DNA of 64,000 nt, taken from the NCBI GenBank assembly GCA_963930655.1, contig OZ005619.1, positions 20,793,752 through 20,857,751 of the forward strand, in the 5' to 3' direction. Under the pieces are notes generated by a model, which saw only the letters and a program-made list of their open reading frames with translations, did not search any database and was not told the origin of the DNA. This DNA is from Myrica gale (taxonomy: Eukaryota; Streptophyta; Magnoliopsida; Fagales; Myricaceae). The position numbers and the translations under genes are program-made. This document shows, piece after piece, positions 23,326-36,390 of the stretch (positions are counted from its first letter, which is position 1; the number at the start of each line of letters is the position of its first letter).

Positions 23326-26300
23326 GATATTGGCATTAGCTTTCGATGACTAAGATACCGGCTCAGGGAATTGGGAAAACGGAATAGCAATAAAGAGCGA
23401 GCATCTCAACTACTCCCATCACCAAATAGAGTTTATATTTGCCAGAGATTTTAGAGAGTGTCAACTTCAGGGCCTGTAGAAACAAATATCCGAGATAAAT
23501 TTCACCACAAGAATGATAGAACTACAGTTGATATTGGGTCCTAAGGTAGTTAAAAGAAATAATGCAGTGACTAATGGTGTAAAATTTGAGGCTTGAAACA
23601 TTGATTCAGGAGATAGCTTCCAGAACACATGCTTAAGCATAGTTGAACATAAACAAAATGACATTAAATTTTACCTAGAGCGTGCATTTATTTATGCTAG
23701 TCGTCGAGGATCTTCCTGAGGCGGTCCTTGATGAAATCTCCACACTGCCCGAATAGTATCTCGCCGAGAGATTCAATAACAACCCAAAACAAACCCCCGC
23801 GTATAAACTCGAAGGGAGGCGTTGCCGGCGAAGGGTGGGGAGGGGGGCGATTGGAAAGGGTGGGGAGGGAGAGAGAGGTTGTTGACAGGGGGTGAACTGA
23901 AGCTCGACGATGAGGGGGAGGGATTTTAGGGTTATATTTGAAACAACGAAACAACGTCGTTTTAATATTAAAAAAATAAAATCTGATTTCCCTGTACCCG
24001 GGAACCGAGAAAACCTCCGAATTTTCCTAAAAAAAGCCACGGCACCGGTGAGGTCGGGTACCGGCAACCCGGTGCCGGTGTCGGTGCCACCGAATTTTAC
24101 CGATGGGTTTGTGCAGCCCTACTGCCAACTCCAAAGGGAAGAAAAAGATAATGGGATCGAGTGATAAAGTTGATTTTTCTATTAGGCTAAGAATATCAAT
24201 CACAATAGAAGTACTCATGGATCATGAAATATTATGCCCTCTTCAGATCATATCATTTAGGCTTGGTCATCCGATATCACATAGAAATCTAGTCACCCGA
24301 AACTCCTCATTGCAACTCGAATGGTCAGCATCACTTTCCTAATACAACTCTACAGCCTGACTCCTTCAGAAGGCATTCTCATGATAGGTTTGAAACTCTA
24401 CTACCTTAAGATGTAGTCTCTTAATAGAACTACGACGCCGGTACAAGTATAAAATTTCAGGTATTCTCCTCATTAGAGGAGGACGCGCAATTCTATTCTC
24501 ATAATACTCAACATCTTCTTGAGATCTAACTTGGTCATCGGAGTCTCCAGACCCGAGGTCACCTCCTTCGATGATATTGTAAGATTGTTTGGCTTTCAAC
24601 CATTACGATGATTCTTGACATCATCGACTACAATCCCATTAAATATACCCAGATTAATTCCCATCCATAATGTTCTTAATATACGAGAACCATAAGGAGG
24701 AGGATCTGTGGTACAGAATCCGTTAGGGAATAGCATGGTTCTAGACTCCATGAAGGCCATGTAAGTATGAAGGTCTGCTGCCCCTAGCAGAAACATGGAA
24801 ACTGGGTTGGTTGAATTCTTTTTTTTTTTCTTTTTCTTTTTCCTGATAAACTGGATCCACCTTGTAGGAATTAGTCTTCATCTAAGAACGCTTACCACGT
24901 GTATACTCGTGGATGATTCAAGGGATACTTTCAGAAAGGGTAAAGTACTCTGCTATTCAACCCTAAAACCTACCCGAACCATCTCAATAGCTGTCAAAGA
25001 TAAATTTGAAATATATATATGGCTTTTGTGCCCTTTTCGTGCAAGTGATAATGTAGCACGGACAATATTGCTTCTAGTAGTTTAAGCTGTACGGGTACTT
25101 GCCCCCTCCCTGCCCTTTTTCATATTGGCCATAAATGCTGGGAACGTCCCCTCCACTTGTCAGTTGCTCGAGAGATCACTCAGTTAATATGTATTATAAA
25201 TATCTATGTATATGTATAGATAGAGGTGGACAATACTGGGAACGAGGCAATACGGTTTCAAGTAATGATTAGCCAATTGAAGTTTTTCGTAATTTCATAT
25301 ATAGGTGTCTTCCATGAAGAGCACATGCACGAGAAAGAGGGAGAGTTCAAAAGATGTCGAGATAATATTCCACGTACGATGCTTCATCTGCTTAGCAAAT
25401 ATGCCCACTTTATGTAGCTTTACATGCTTACCTAGGGCCCTTAATTTCAATCGAGACAGAAAAATGTAGGGCAGTCCTATTTCCATGCCCAAAAATTCTG
25501 CACTCGGGCTTTATTCCTTTTATCATCGACGTACATATTAATTATTTATATTATCAAGGCGAGAGAAAAAGGTTCTGCATGCGGTTGTCCCATTCGTGTT
25601 GGAAAGCTGATTTTCAACCTCATGATTTCGAAAGTTGTTTTCGATTCCAAGTAGGGAGCTCTTTTATAAGACCACTGGTATTTTCTTGCCTGTAAAGATC
25701 TCAGGATATGTATATAAAGCTTGATAGAGATACTCAGGTTCGAGTTAGGTTAATTTTCTTTAATGGGTGTAGATGTGGTCTAGGTGATCTCCACATGATA
25801 AAGATGATATTGACCTCTTGTTCCTTCTCATTTTCTTCTTCATTTGGAAAGGCATTATTGTATGCTCCATACTGTGCGACATTGGTAATATGCTCTATCC
25901 CCGGCTTACGTGTATTCTCCTACTCGGTTTCAACTTGGAGTGCATATTTCTGTGCAAATGGAATCCCATCTATAGTTTTCTTCTTCCTTTTTTTTTTTCT
26001 TTTTTCTTTTTGGTTTTTTGGCTTTACTAAAGCATAAAGCATAAACGCATAAAATCTTCTTTTCTTTTCTCTGTTTCGTCCTCAGAACTGGTCGTGATGT
26101 GTACGAGCATTTGGACCGGTTATTTTGGTTTTTCTGGAACTGAACCCTGAATTGGAATTCAAGGTCATAGAAGGGGGTGTCTCACACGGAATTTCATCCG
26201 GCTCACACTTATTTTGAGTGATGGACGCGGGGACATTTGGGTACCCACTTTCCTGGCCATTTAGACCTTATGGAGTACAAGACCGATAAGCACGAGACCA

Positions 26301-27119
26301 AATCCACCAGTCCAGACTTCATTTGCCGGCCTCTGGTACAAGGAAGCATCAGAAAGGGCCCGGTTTATTCGCAGCTCCATCTATCCAGTAGGAGATTCGA
26401 AAGACTGCGACGGGCTGAACATGGGCTGGGTACTGGGAGCTAAAAAAGAGTTAACAATAAAAACAAGTTTCTTTTGATTCTGCGTACAAGGAACTTCTCT
26501 GAATCCACAAGGCCCAACTGCGAAGGAGACTTTTGATCAGATTATTATTTTTTGGAATAAAAAATTTATAAGAATAGGTGAAAAAGTATAAAGATAGACA
26601 ATTTGAGTGACTTTTTTATATTTAATGTAATGAAAAAATATTATGTGATGGAGAGAGTATTTTAATTTGTAGTTATTTTATTAAATTAAAGTTTTAGAGT
26701 GACCAAAATTTTGTCATGCAAATACCATTCAAAGACCTCCACAAAAAAATAAAAATTGAGACAACAAAATTCGGGAAGCAAAGTAATATGAGATGCAAAG
26801 TGGCCGCTAGCTCTATCACCTAGGGGTTGGTAGGCAGATGAGGCAATCACCTAAGGCCTCCTAATTAAGAAAGCAACATATTATAGCCTAAAAATAGAAA
26901 ACATTTTTTATAAAATTAAAATTTTAAAAAAACATGATATTATAGCCCAAACACTTTTATAAAATTAAAATTGAGAAAAAAAATTCTAAAACATTAGGAT
27001 TATAAGTTAATGAAAGGCCCTACAAAATATATAAAAAAAAATCCAAGATAGAAACTAGCACTAGCAATAATAAAGTGTAATTAAAAATATTAGCTTGTAT
27101 GACTCTTTTTTAAAATAAT
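23326..27119. other. Intergenic, gene-poor
   Basis: Includes a GC-rich low-complexity patch (24040-24095, repeated CCGGTG motifs), poly-T tracts (24820-24840, 25990-26010) and an AT-rich family member at 26540-26710. Minus-strand open frames at 24366-24796 have no family I know. Confidence 0.45.
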
Positions 27120-27120
27120 T

Positions 27121-27895
27121 GGACCACTTCCCACAAATTCTTCACCTAAAATCAAGCACCACAATGTTTAGTAATTAGCTAAGTTCTCAAAAAGTTAAAC
27201 TCTCATAACGTTACCTAAACAATAGGACCACTTTTCATAAATTATTCTCTTAAAACCTAGCACTATAACTATCTAGTTTATTACTAATTAACTCAAGTTC
27301 TTAAAAAATTAAATTCACATAAAGTTTTCTAAATAATATGACCACTTCCCACAAATTTTTCTCCTAAAACCTAACATCACAACTGTCTACTTTTGCTAAT
27401 TAACTAAAGTTTTCAAAAAAATAAATTCTCATAATATTTTCTAAATATTATGACCACTTCCCACAAATTTTTTCTCCTAAAATATAACACCAAAACTATC
27501 TATTTTATTTCTAATTAACTCAAGTTATGAAAAAAAATTAATAAGATTTTCTAAATAATAGAAACACTTCCCACAAATTTTTCTCATAAACCTAACACTA
27601 CAACTGTCTATTTTATTGCTAATTGACTCAAATTTTGAAGAAAAAAAATCTCATAACATTTTCTAAATAATAGGACTACTTCCCACAAATTCTCCTAAAA
27701 TCTAGCATCGCAATTGTCTACTTTTGCTAATTAACTCAATGTCTTACAAAATTAATTTTTCATAACATTTTCTAAATAATAGGACCACTTCCCTCAAATT
27801 TTTCCCGTAAAACCTTACAAAACAAGTGTCTATTTTATTGCTAATTAACTCAAATTCTAAAAAAATTAATTCTCATAAAGTTTCCTAAATAAAAC
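27121..27895. repeat. Tandem array, ~112-bp unit, seven copies
   Basis: The unit starts near GGACCACTTCCCACAAAT and ends near CATTTTCTAAATAATA. Starts are at about 27121, 27225, 27339, 27451, 27561, 27673 and 27782, so periods are 104-114 bp. Copies are diverged and AT-rich. No open frame is maintained. It is a minisatellite/satellite-like block of unknown family. Confidence 0.85.
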
Positions 27896-29470
27896 TTAAT
27901 TATTGGATTGTTCTTTTTGCTAAACAATAAAACAATCACACATCTCTTTTTTTTTTTTGCTAAACAAAATAACTTCTCAGGGTATTTTCCTAAGTCTCAC
28001 GATAGATTAAAGGTTTAATAATTTTATCTATAAAAATAATTTTATTGGCTAAAATTGAATATCAAAATTTAATTAGTAATTAATAATTTTACACAAGTAA
28101 ATTTATGATTTAATTTTGAATTTAAAACGAAGAGGACTCATTTTTATAACTTAGCTACCTCCAAAAATATTGAGGCGCCCCTGCTACGACCCCGCCCACC
28201 AACAAAAGAAGAGAGCATCGTGAAACATGCATGGCACCACCAACGTGTTGACTGGATCCATGAGCTCACGAAGTAAGCTACGCGGACCACGCGGTCAATT
28301 GATCCACTTGACAGTGGTGTAGAAAGTAACATAAAAGAAGACCGTAGAAAGACGTCAAGTCTACCTTGCAGAAGGTTCAATTTTAAAGAGACGTACATAA
28401 CAGTCCCACATTAGACCTCTTCCAAAGCAATTCGGGATGGAAATGGTCAGGAAAGGGACAAGTAGTTAAGAATCAGAGGTTCATAATTGCTTTATTGGTT
28501 GTCAAACTATCGCTGGAGACTGCCTGCAGGCTGCAGCCACGGAAACCTCGGGTTGGCCAGAGGGTGAGTGGGTTCCATCGTGCTTCCTAAAGTAAGGCAA
28601 ATTCTTGTCCACGTAAACTTCGCTCTTCGCCTATGTTCGGTCATGTTTTGGGGCTTTTTCCCCCGTGGAATTGAAACTAAGAACAGGTGTTCTCGGAGGT
28701 CTTTGGAGCATTCGAGCGGGGAATGACTTCTCCAGCGTCTAGCGTCCCTCTTTGTCCACCGTAGCAGCTGACCGGACGGTGCATAGAGGCTCACGCGCAT
28801 ATCATTTCCTCTTCTATTTTGAGTTTTTGTTGGTACTCTTCGATCTGCACGCTTCGTATGCCAGCCCCCTAGGTTCACCGGTGGTTCATTCTACACCGAT
28901 GGGAAGTCGGTGGATAGGCTCGTGGGGCCCACGCAAGCACACATTGGCGAGAAGCTATTCTAACAACATTTGGAAGAGGCTGAATAGGGAAAAAACAAAA
29001 GAGTTTCTTAGAGTGGAAAGGAACGTGTAAAAGTTGTCAACAAGCGTAGGCTCAATTGAGATGGTGATGTGTGGTTCAAAATCCCCTCGGGGACACGCAT
29101 TGGTGCAATGCATGGATGAATAACTGTCCAGAAAAATAAAAAGAAGCATTAAAAAAAACTTGCAAAATTCTACGTATACTGACCCAAATCGTGAAGATTT
29201 TGTTTTGGTAAGTAAGTTCAATTTTAGGGACAAAAATCATTAGGTTTTAAAAAATAAGAAATTTCACTTAATTTATCATTTTGGTACAAAATCCCACTAA
29301 CCCCAACTAAGTTTAATTTATCTCGTCCATTCACAACGTGACACTTGTTATTAAAATAAATAAAAATTTTAAATTTTAAAAATTAAAAATTAAAATCTAA
29401 ATGTAAATAAAAAAAGTTTATTTTAATACTAAAATTAAATTTTATAATCTTTAATGCTGAGCACATGCGC
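27896..29470. other. Intergenic
   Basis: AT-rich (27900-28140), then a more mixed composition. A promoter-like or TE-like sequence is possible around 28140-28420. No gene recognised. Confidence 0.4.
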
Positions 29471-29671
29471 TCACGAACCTCTCGGGCAACGAATAATTTT
29501 CCCATAAATAGTCTCCCAAACATAGAAAGCAACTCTAAGACGGACCATATTTTGCAAAACTAACGCCAAGGGGAAATCCCGCCTAAAGCCACGAGCATAC
29601 AGCGATTTAACTGATAAAGCACTGTTTTTAGAACTCATCCATAACAACTCATCCTCACCCCTCTCGTCCAA
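29471..29671 (-). pseudogene. LINE-type reverse transcriptase C-terminal (zf-RVT) fragment
   Basis: The minus-strand reading contains SALSVKSLYARGFRRDFP and RVAFYVWETIYGKII. This matches the zinc-binding C-terminal module of plant LINE polymerases (FSVKSLY ... PPRVAFFVW...GKILT). The rest of the element is absent, so it is a truncated relic. Confidence 0.7.
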
Positions 29672-30150
29672 ACCTTCTCAATCGTTGTTAAACGTTCTTT
29701 TGCATATTCCAAAACCTAATCTGCTATATTATATTATATTATATTTGCTCACAAAAAAATACTACTATATTATATTTAAAAAACCCTAAACTTAACTTTC
29801 TGCCTAAAGTCTCAGGCCACCCTTGATAAGAATAACTCATTAATCCTAATAAACTTTGACTCTAATAAATGTACGGTGCGGAATTTTTTATAAGCCAGAT
29901 TAAAGATAGTAATAAAGAAAACCTAGTACTATTATCTAAACTGAAAAGCAGAGTTCAGGTATAGAAAGAACGCAATCTTTTTAATATTTGGAATCTTCTC
30001 AGCCAGACACCTTGACAGTCATTTGCCCCCCACAAGTTGGCCCCTACCGAATGTGTTAGATGGCTGTTTCCTTGTTCTTCCTTAATTACTTGTTCCAACT
30101 TTCTTTGCCCGAGTTCTCTTCCTCAAGTCTTCTGTTCCCACTGAAAAGCA
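29672..30150. other. Promoter region of LPP epsilon gene
   Basis: Non-coding, AT-rich, including a TATATT repeat tract near 29725-29745. Presumed 5' regulatory region and leader of the gene at 30151. Confidence 0.4.
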
Positions 30151-32949
30151 ATGTCACCAACCCCTATCGCAGTGCAACGACTTCAAATTCTGCCCAGTGA
30201 TCGTCCAAAGCTCGAGTCTATAAATTCTACAATTTCCGTCGGTTTATCAGTACCAAAGTCGAACTTTTTTGGTGGGTTTGTCTCCAACAAAGGTGTTTGT
30301 GTCAGAAGCAGAGTCCAGGGTCCGAACACCATGGTTAGATTGATAAAAATTTCTGCTGTCAAAGGTCGTGACGGTGATGAAAGTGTTAGAGTGCTTGAAC
30401 AGGAAGCTCTCGATGATTGGTTATCCAAGTTTCGTCGGGAGTTTATGGCTGATGGGCTGGAAGCCACTCTTAATCGATTGGTTCGTTATTCCAGATTCTC
30501 TCGGTCATAGTTTTTTCATTTTTTGTTGTTTGTTGTGTGTGTGTGTTGCGAGTAATGAGAGTTCTGGTTGCTAACAATTTATTCTGATAAATGATGGAAA
30601 TATCCTCTGGTAAATACTTAAAAAAAAAAAACTGTTTTGGAATTTTTGTTACTCTACCCTTTTTTAGCTTAAAAAGGTCTCTATTTTCAGTTGCAGCTAA
30701 AGTCGAACAACACAATTCTGGAAGTTAAATGCAAATTCACCATCTAATTTCGGTTTAGTTGAAGGTCACGGACTCCCGTAACAAAAATCTGGAAGTGAAA
30801 TAAATATCTTATGCATATTAGTCCAGCCTTTCACAGTGGCAATTGTCCTTAATCTCTGTTTCACGCCTGAATGATAGTATGTCATTCTATTATTGTCCCG
30901 AGATTGCTAGACTATGTATAGGACTATGTTTGGAGCTAAATCCAGGGGTGAAAATTTCTTAGTTCCCAGTGGCTAGTATGATGACACCATATTACCATGC
31001 GAGCTTCTGGTACATTGTTTATGAGTGATCATGGTATGTGCCTCTGTTAAAACTCACAGGTCTGAGATGATTAGTAGTCGCACGTCTTGTATTTTCTAGA
31101 TGTTATTCTTGTAAGTTGCAGTTTAACGAGTTGGAAGGCAGTCTTCCTGGATGCGATTGGTAATTAAAGATCCCAAGTGAAGATGAATTGAACACCAATT
31201 GCAGGGAATATGCACCTGTTTTAGCAGCTATTAGGAATTATAAGTCTTTTTACTATCCTATAAGCACCCTTCTTACTAGCACTTGCATTAAATACGTGGA
31301 AATAGTTAAGTTAGTTAGATGTGAGGATGATAACCAAACTTCTGACATAAAGATGATACTATTACAGAACTCTTCTTCACATATTACTTTCCAACGTTGT
31401 TAACCACACATATCTCTAATCTCATCTCGAATTCATTTTTTCCCTTTCGGATTTCCATCGTTGTAAAATTCAAGCTCCAATAGCGTTGTCTCAATCCCCA
31501 ATTGGCCAGTTCCATGTCCTTGCTTTTTATAACTAAAAGTTTTATGAATAGATAGCTTCAACTTCCTTAAATGGAGACTGACAGGGGATTGACCTGAAAA
31601 AAGAGAGAACCCAGGAACATATGCGAGTGCTAATATACTTTTGTAGACAACGCATTTTCAATATTGTAACTGTTAAGGTGATGATTCAGTCATCTTCTCA
31701 AAGCTGAGAAAGAATAGCTTGTTTCCTTTAAGCCTTGACTTAATAGCTTAATTGCTGTTGTTTACAGAGCAAGTGGCTTATAGCTGCCCTTTTTGGTGGT
31801 ATCATTGTTTTGAGGCATGACACGGAAGTCTTGTGGGCTGTTATGGGGTCAGTTATAAACTCTTTACTCTCTATCATACTCAAAAGGGTACTAAACCAAG
31901 AGCGTCCTGTTTTCACATCAAGATCTGATCCCGGAATGCCATCTTCACATGCACAATCTATCTTCTTCATTGTCGTGTTTACTATTGTGTCAGGTACTTT
32001 CTCCCATTCTCTCTTTACTTTCTGATCACTTGCTTGAGCTTTCCTTCTTTTTATTAGTAAAATGCCAATATATGTGGGCTTTATTGTAGTTATTTAATGC
32101 TTGTTCTTCTGTATGCTCTTGCAGTTATGGAATCGCTAGGGATGAATGTATTTACATTAATTATCAGTGGACTTCTCCTGGCATTTGGCACATATCTTGT
32201 AAGTATCCTCATATAGCTCTCATTTGTCAGATCAGCCCATAATATTGCTCTTAGCTCAGGCTTCTGGGTGAACGGTGATTGACTTAAATATTAGTAACAG
32301 GCCCATTGCTAGTCTGTTATATTCAAATTTTTTGCTTAATGTACTGAACGATGCAGAACAGTAGGCCAGCATAGTAAAGACCATGGTGTACGGTTTTCGT
32401 AACCAAAATTCTCTGGTTCATGCCATAGTGACAGTCACAATACCTGAAATTCAGTTGAAACTTGTGGATTTAAAGAGATGAAAGAAAAAAGAAAAAAGAA
32501 AAAGAAAAGGAGTATAGGTGTTTACTGTCTTATTTTAATAAATAAAATATTACTGTTTTAAGTAGTGAAGCTGCTGTAGTATAAATGGCCCTTCTGCTGC
32601 AAATTGTGGTGTATACCATTTTTTTTCTGACCCTGCTAAGCCATTGGATTTATTGAGTCTATTTGCTTGATATTGGAAATGAAAGCTATGCTCACTTAAT
32701 CGTAATAACTGGTGTTTGCAGTCATGGCTACGGGTATCACAGCAATTTCATACATCAAGCCAAGTTGTTGTGGGTGCTGTTTTGGGGTCCATTTTCTGTA
32801 TTCTGTGGTTCTGTTCTTGGGACACTTTTATGCTAAAAGCATTTATGTCGAGTCTGTGGGTTCGAATTATTGTTGCTTTGGGAGCTGCTGGTTTTTCCCT
32901 AGGCTTTGTTGCATACGTGGTCCGTCATTGGCTTAGGAACGAAGACTAA
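30151..32949 (+). CDS. Lipid phosphate phosphatase epsilon (PAP2 family), chloroplast type
   Basis: Four exons: 30151-30480, 31768-31993, 32125-32198 and 32722-32949. They give 285 aa in one frame. The Ser/Arg/Lys-rich N-terminus (about 1-70) is consistent with a plastid transit peptide, as in LPPE1/LPPE2. PAP2 signature C1 is KRVLNQERP (K149 to P157). C2 is PSSHAQS (168-174, with the catalytic-type His). C3 is degenerate as in this plant clade (LRVSQQFHTSSQVVVG), retaining the His but with Gln where Asp is usual. Several hydrophobic helices fit a multi-pass envelope protein (GGIIVLR, IFFIVVFTIV, ILWFCSWDTF, LGAAGFSLGFVAYVV). Family role: dephosphorylation of phosphatidic acid to diacylglycerol at the plastid inner envelope. 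Length agrees with the family. Confidence 0.93.
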
Positions 32950-33518
32950 TCTCTAGATATATAGGTATATCTTTTAGCTGAGATGCCTTAGGTTTTCTAC
33001 ATCCTTTATACAGAACAAATAGAAAGCTCAATTAGTGAACCACAAGACGTGTGCCTGCATGTGCACTCAAACCCAGAAATGATGCAACGAAGCCCTTAAC
33101 CCTCTAATTCTTGGGATTCAGATGCTAGCAGCTGCAGTAAACTCTGTCCAGAGTGTGGTTGTCCCATTCTTGATTAGAGAACTTCATTATAGGCTGCTGT
33201 TATTGGTTTTTTCCTGTCTTGTAATTGCAGTGAATAAAGGACAATTTCCTTGACTTAGACATTGCATAATTGTATCAGCAGATTAATTGAATTTGTTGGT
33301 GTCTAGAAATAATTTCGATGCCAAGAGCACTCTGCCACAAAAGATCTGTGTAGCTGAAACTTGGAACGCCCATATACCACAGAAACATTTGGATATTAAG
33401 CGCTATGGAAATTCCATTGTTTATTTTGAGGGGGGGAAAATCTGAGAAAACCAATCTAGGCCTTATTCAGAGATGACGGACGCAATATTCGGTATCAAGT
33501 GGACAGACATGGGGTCCA
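32950..33518. other. 3' region of LPP epsilon gene
   Basis: Likely 3' UTR with candidate polyadenylation context near 33230-33240 (AATAAAGG). The rest is non-coding. Confidence 0.45.
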
Positions 33519-34340
33519 TCAGACCTCCCACGGGCCACGTACACAAAATGCAAGACTACAAGAAATTGAAAAAAGCATAAGATAATTCTTGCCACCAAAA
33601 ACAAAAGATAAACGAAATAAAGCAGACAAATAAGTGTTGAGACACATCAGTAAAAGAACTGCTGAATCTTCTCTACGAACTCGGCCTATAATTGATCTCC
33701 TTTCGCTTCCACCACAGCTTACAAATCCTCGTCCAGGAACATTGCCACTATTCGTGAGCTTCCGATATCTGGTGGACCTCATACTGTTTGTGCTGTCATT
33801 TCCAAGTTTCAACGAGTCCAAAGTTCCTGTATCAAGCGGGTCCATTTGCCATACAACAACAAAAGAGAGCTTAGTCTCAAAACCAACATTTGAATGCAGC
33901 AATCTCAAAAGGCAGAAATGATGAAAAGGCAAAAAGGAACGCTGCAGCACTATACTTTCTGAAAAGGCTGCTAGAATTCGAGTCAAGCTCTTCATGTAGT
34001 CAATTCTGGAATTAAACAAATTAAGAATCCCGTGGCTCCCTTTGACAGAAGGTGCTGGCTCGGAAAGAACACCATATCCATAAATCCTCTGTCCACAGAG
34101 CTGACGATCAATGTGGCACGGGGCCTAGTCACAAATCTTTGAGCTGCAGTCAGAAATCCTTGACGATCAGCTGGCTTTGTTGTACGATTGCTCACAACAC
34201 AATACAACTTTCGCTCAGCTTCTGCCTGAAAGCTCGCTGCTTGCTACTGTTTGTGACCTGTAGCGCTTGAACAAGAAACTACATCCAAAGGAAAGAGAAC
34301 TTTTAATCACTAATGGCATTATGAAGCACGAGTCTGTCTT
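33519..34340 (-). pseudogene. Unidentified gene fragment, first copy of direct repeat
   Basis: 33767-34340 is repeated directly at 42031-42650. The minus strand reads ERKLYCVVSNRTTKPADRQG and then RFVTRPRATLIVSSVD before an in-frame stop, followed by a splice-acceptor-like TTCCAG and RIDYMKSLTRILAAFSE. The coding-like composition suggests exons of a real gene, but I cannot name the family. This copy lacks 44 bp present in the other (around 42487-42530). The non-repeated part 33519-33766 continues open on minus (SGNVPGRGFVSCGGSERR). Confidence 0.5.
33767..34340. repeat. Direct repeat, left copy (pairs with 42031-42650)
   Basis: Shared from CTGGTGGACCTCATACTG to TGGCATTATGAAGCACGAGT, with scattered substitutions and a 44-bp indel. 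Together with its partner it brackets the PPR relic, the right inverted arm, the minisatellite and the RALF fragment. Confidence 0.9.
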
Positions 34341-34689
34341 CTACCAAACTTCCGCATCATTTAGATGAGAACCCTCTTCATCAATTGCAGTTTCTGTCCT
34401 CGAAGCAAGTGAGTCTAACATGCTGTATATATCTTCACCTTGTGGATGACACCGATCCCCAGCAACAAATGCAGAAACCTGATCATTGACCTCAATCCAC
34501 GACCATCCTGGCTCCTTAAATCACCCCTTTTGATTTCATCCTCCTCCTCACATTTGCTACTTCCCTCCATCTTCTCTGGTGGCAAAAGTGTTAGCCAGGG
34601 TAATATGTGTTCCAGCACAATTTGGATCTAATTTGAGAATCTCCTCTGCAGCACGTATTCCAGATTCAATATCTCCATGGATCCTACAT
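34341..34689 (-). pseudogene. PPR protein C-terminal relic (E/E+ motif region)
   Basis: Read on minus, ACRIHGDIESGIRAAEEIL and then DPNCAGTHITLAN are the end of a plant pentatricopeptide protein. After frame changes EPGWSWIEVNDQVSAFVAGD and a terminal NDAEVW follow (stop at 34341-34343). These are the typical E-type motifs. At least three frameshifts or stops separate the pieces. The reading starts exactly at the inner boundary of the right inverted arm, so the arm interrupts or replaced the upstream PPR sequence. No DYW domain is present. Confidence 0.82.
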
Positions 34690-34698
34690 GCTCTTGGG

Positions 34699-36390
34699 TA
34701 TATTGCATTCGGTGTTTTGAAAGGGCTGTCTAGGCTGTTAGTCTCCACTCCTCTCCTTCAATTTAGCCAGAAACATAGAGACTATCAGTCGTCCTCATTC
34801 GTGAGATCATTCAAGTAGTGCCAGTTTCTTGGTAAATCAAAATTATTTATCTAAACGGTCAATTGGCTTCTGTTGTCCTGCTTTTCATTATGTTTGGCAC
34901 AGAATTTTGCTGCAGGATACTTTGGGTTTCTAATGAGCTCTGGAAACCTATAACTGCTTATAAAGTTTTTAGAGAGGCTCATATCTTTCTACTGGATTGT
35001 CCAGCTTGTGTAACACTTGATACAAATTATGCACAATAAATGCCTTAGAAGGTCTGCTTTTTTAAATGAGAATAATTTTGTTTGGTCGATGTCGTGAATG
35101 GATTGAATGGCTGTCACGGGATGAACTCGAGTTTTCATGTATCTTAGAGGTTTTGAGAATTTGCCGGTTGCAAAGTGGGCGTTGGTTGAAACTGTCCTGA
35201 GGGATGCTGTCACTCCAGAGGTGGTTTGATTTTGGTTGGGGCTATCAGATTTGTTGCTCATTTTTGGGCAGTTTTAGTCCCCCTCGTCTGTCTAGTGTTG
35301 GGTGGCAATTATCGAACTGTAGTATGCAAGGAACAGAGGAAGGCCAAAATGAAGAACAGAGAATGTAGGTTGAAGATGGAGAAAATCTGGATATTTTACC
35401 TTCATATTACTCAATACAGCTAGTCTTAATTATATGGATGTACTACACCAGTGTAACAGACTTAACTGCTATTGCTAATCTCAATTATAACTACTACACT
35501 TCTAGCAAATTAACATCTGTACGTCGACATCAGTAATAACTTTACACCTCAGCATCAATTCTACAAACCAAACAAAATACTTTGTTTGATAGTTAGTCTA
35601 TTTTTTTTTTAATCCCGGTTAGGTGTTGATTAATGCTGATCTGATACACCAACTTGATTTTGTGTAATTAAGGGGCTGCTCGTGTACTCTCTGTTAATAT
35701 GCAGTACATATACTTGCAACCCTTGCAGTTTCTTTTTCTTCTTTCATCTTTCATAAGGCGGTCTATTCCTTGTATCTCCATTTATTTATTTTTTGATATT
35801 TGTAGATACCAAAAATTGGGACTCATACAGGAGCTAGAGCCTTGTTGATTTTGTGCTTTCTATACTTGGAACTAAGGTTCGAGGTTACAAAGGTGCAAAG
35901 CTGTGGGTTGGTTTTTGAAAGGCCAGTCTATAGATTTTGAATATGCTTTCAGATTTTACTAGAGGAAAAATGGGATAATATCAAGCACTTAGAGCAGAGG
36001 ATCTTAAGTTTAAGCATAATATCCTCGGAGATATTAAATACGATTTATTAGATTTTAAAACTCAAATCTCTGTGACTTGATTGCAAATATGTCCCGCGTG
36101 GTCTACAATAGTAAATTTGGTTTAAATTGGCACTCTCTGCATATCGATTAGCAATATTTTACTCTTTCGCATCTCTCTTCCTCTGAGGAACACTTCAAAG
36201 AAGCCAAATCTCCTTCCTAATAGTTTATTTGGAAAAGGCAAATTTGTTCTCACTGCATGGCTTTTCTGCGACAGGTAGCATTTCCTCTCTGTCTGTGAGT
36301 GCCTGCTCCTTCTCTGTTTGGTATTTTGGTTCTGCCATCTCATGTTAGTTTGCATCGCTTCTTGATTAACACCTTTAGTTAGAACAAGAC
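34699..36390. other. Upstream region of right bHLH gene
   Basis: Mirror of 5400-7050. Non-coding promoter and leader with the same disrupted coding-like traces near 35060-35420 as in the left arm. Confidence 0.45.

Noticed and set aside
23675-24067. 130-aa minus-strand frame, Pro/Ser/Arg-rich
   Set aside because: Low-complexity GC-rich stretch, no family recognised and no consistent exon structure.
26819-28187. Possible hAT element with CTAGGGG...CGCCCCTG ends around the tandem array
   Set aside because: The ends match only over a few bases and no 8-bp target duplication was found.
7354-33085. Exact 16-bp match TGCACTCAAACCCAGA at about 7352 and 33060
   Set aside because: One such match is expected by chance in 64 kb, and flanks do not align.
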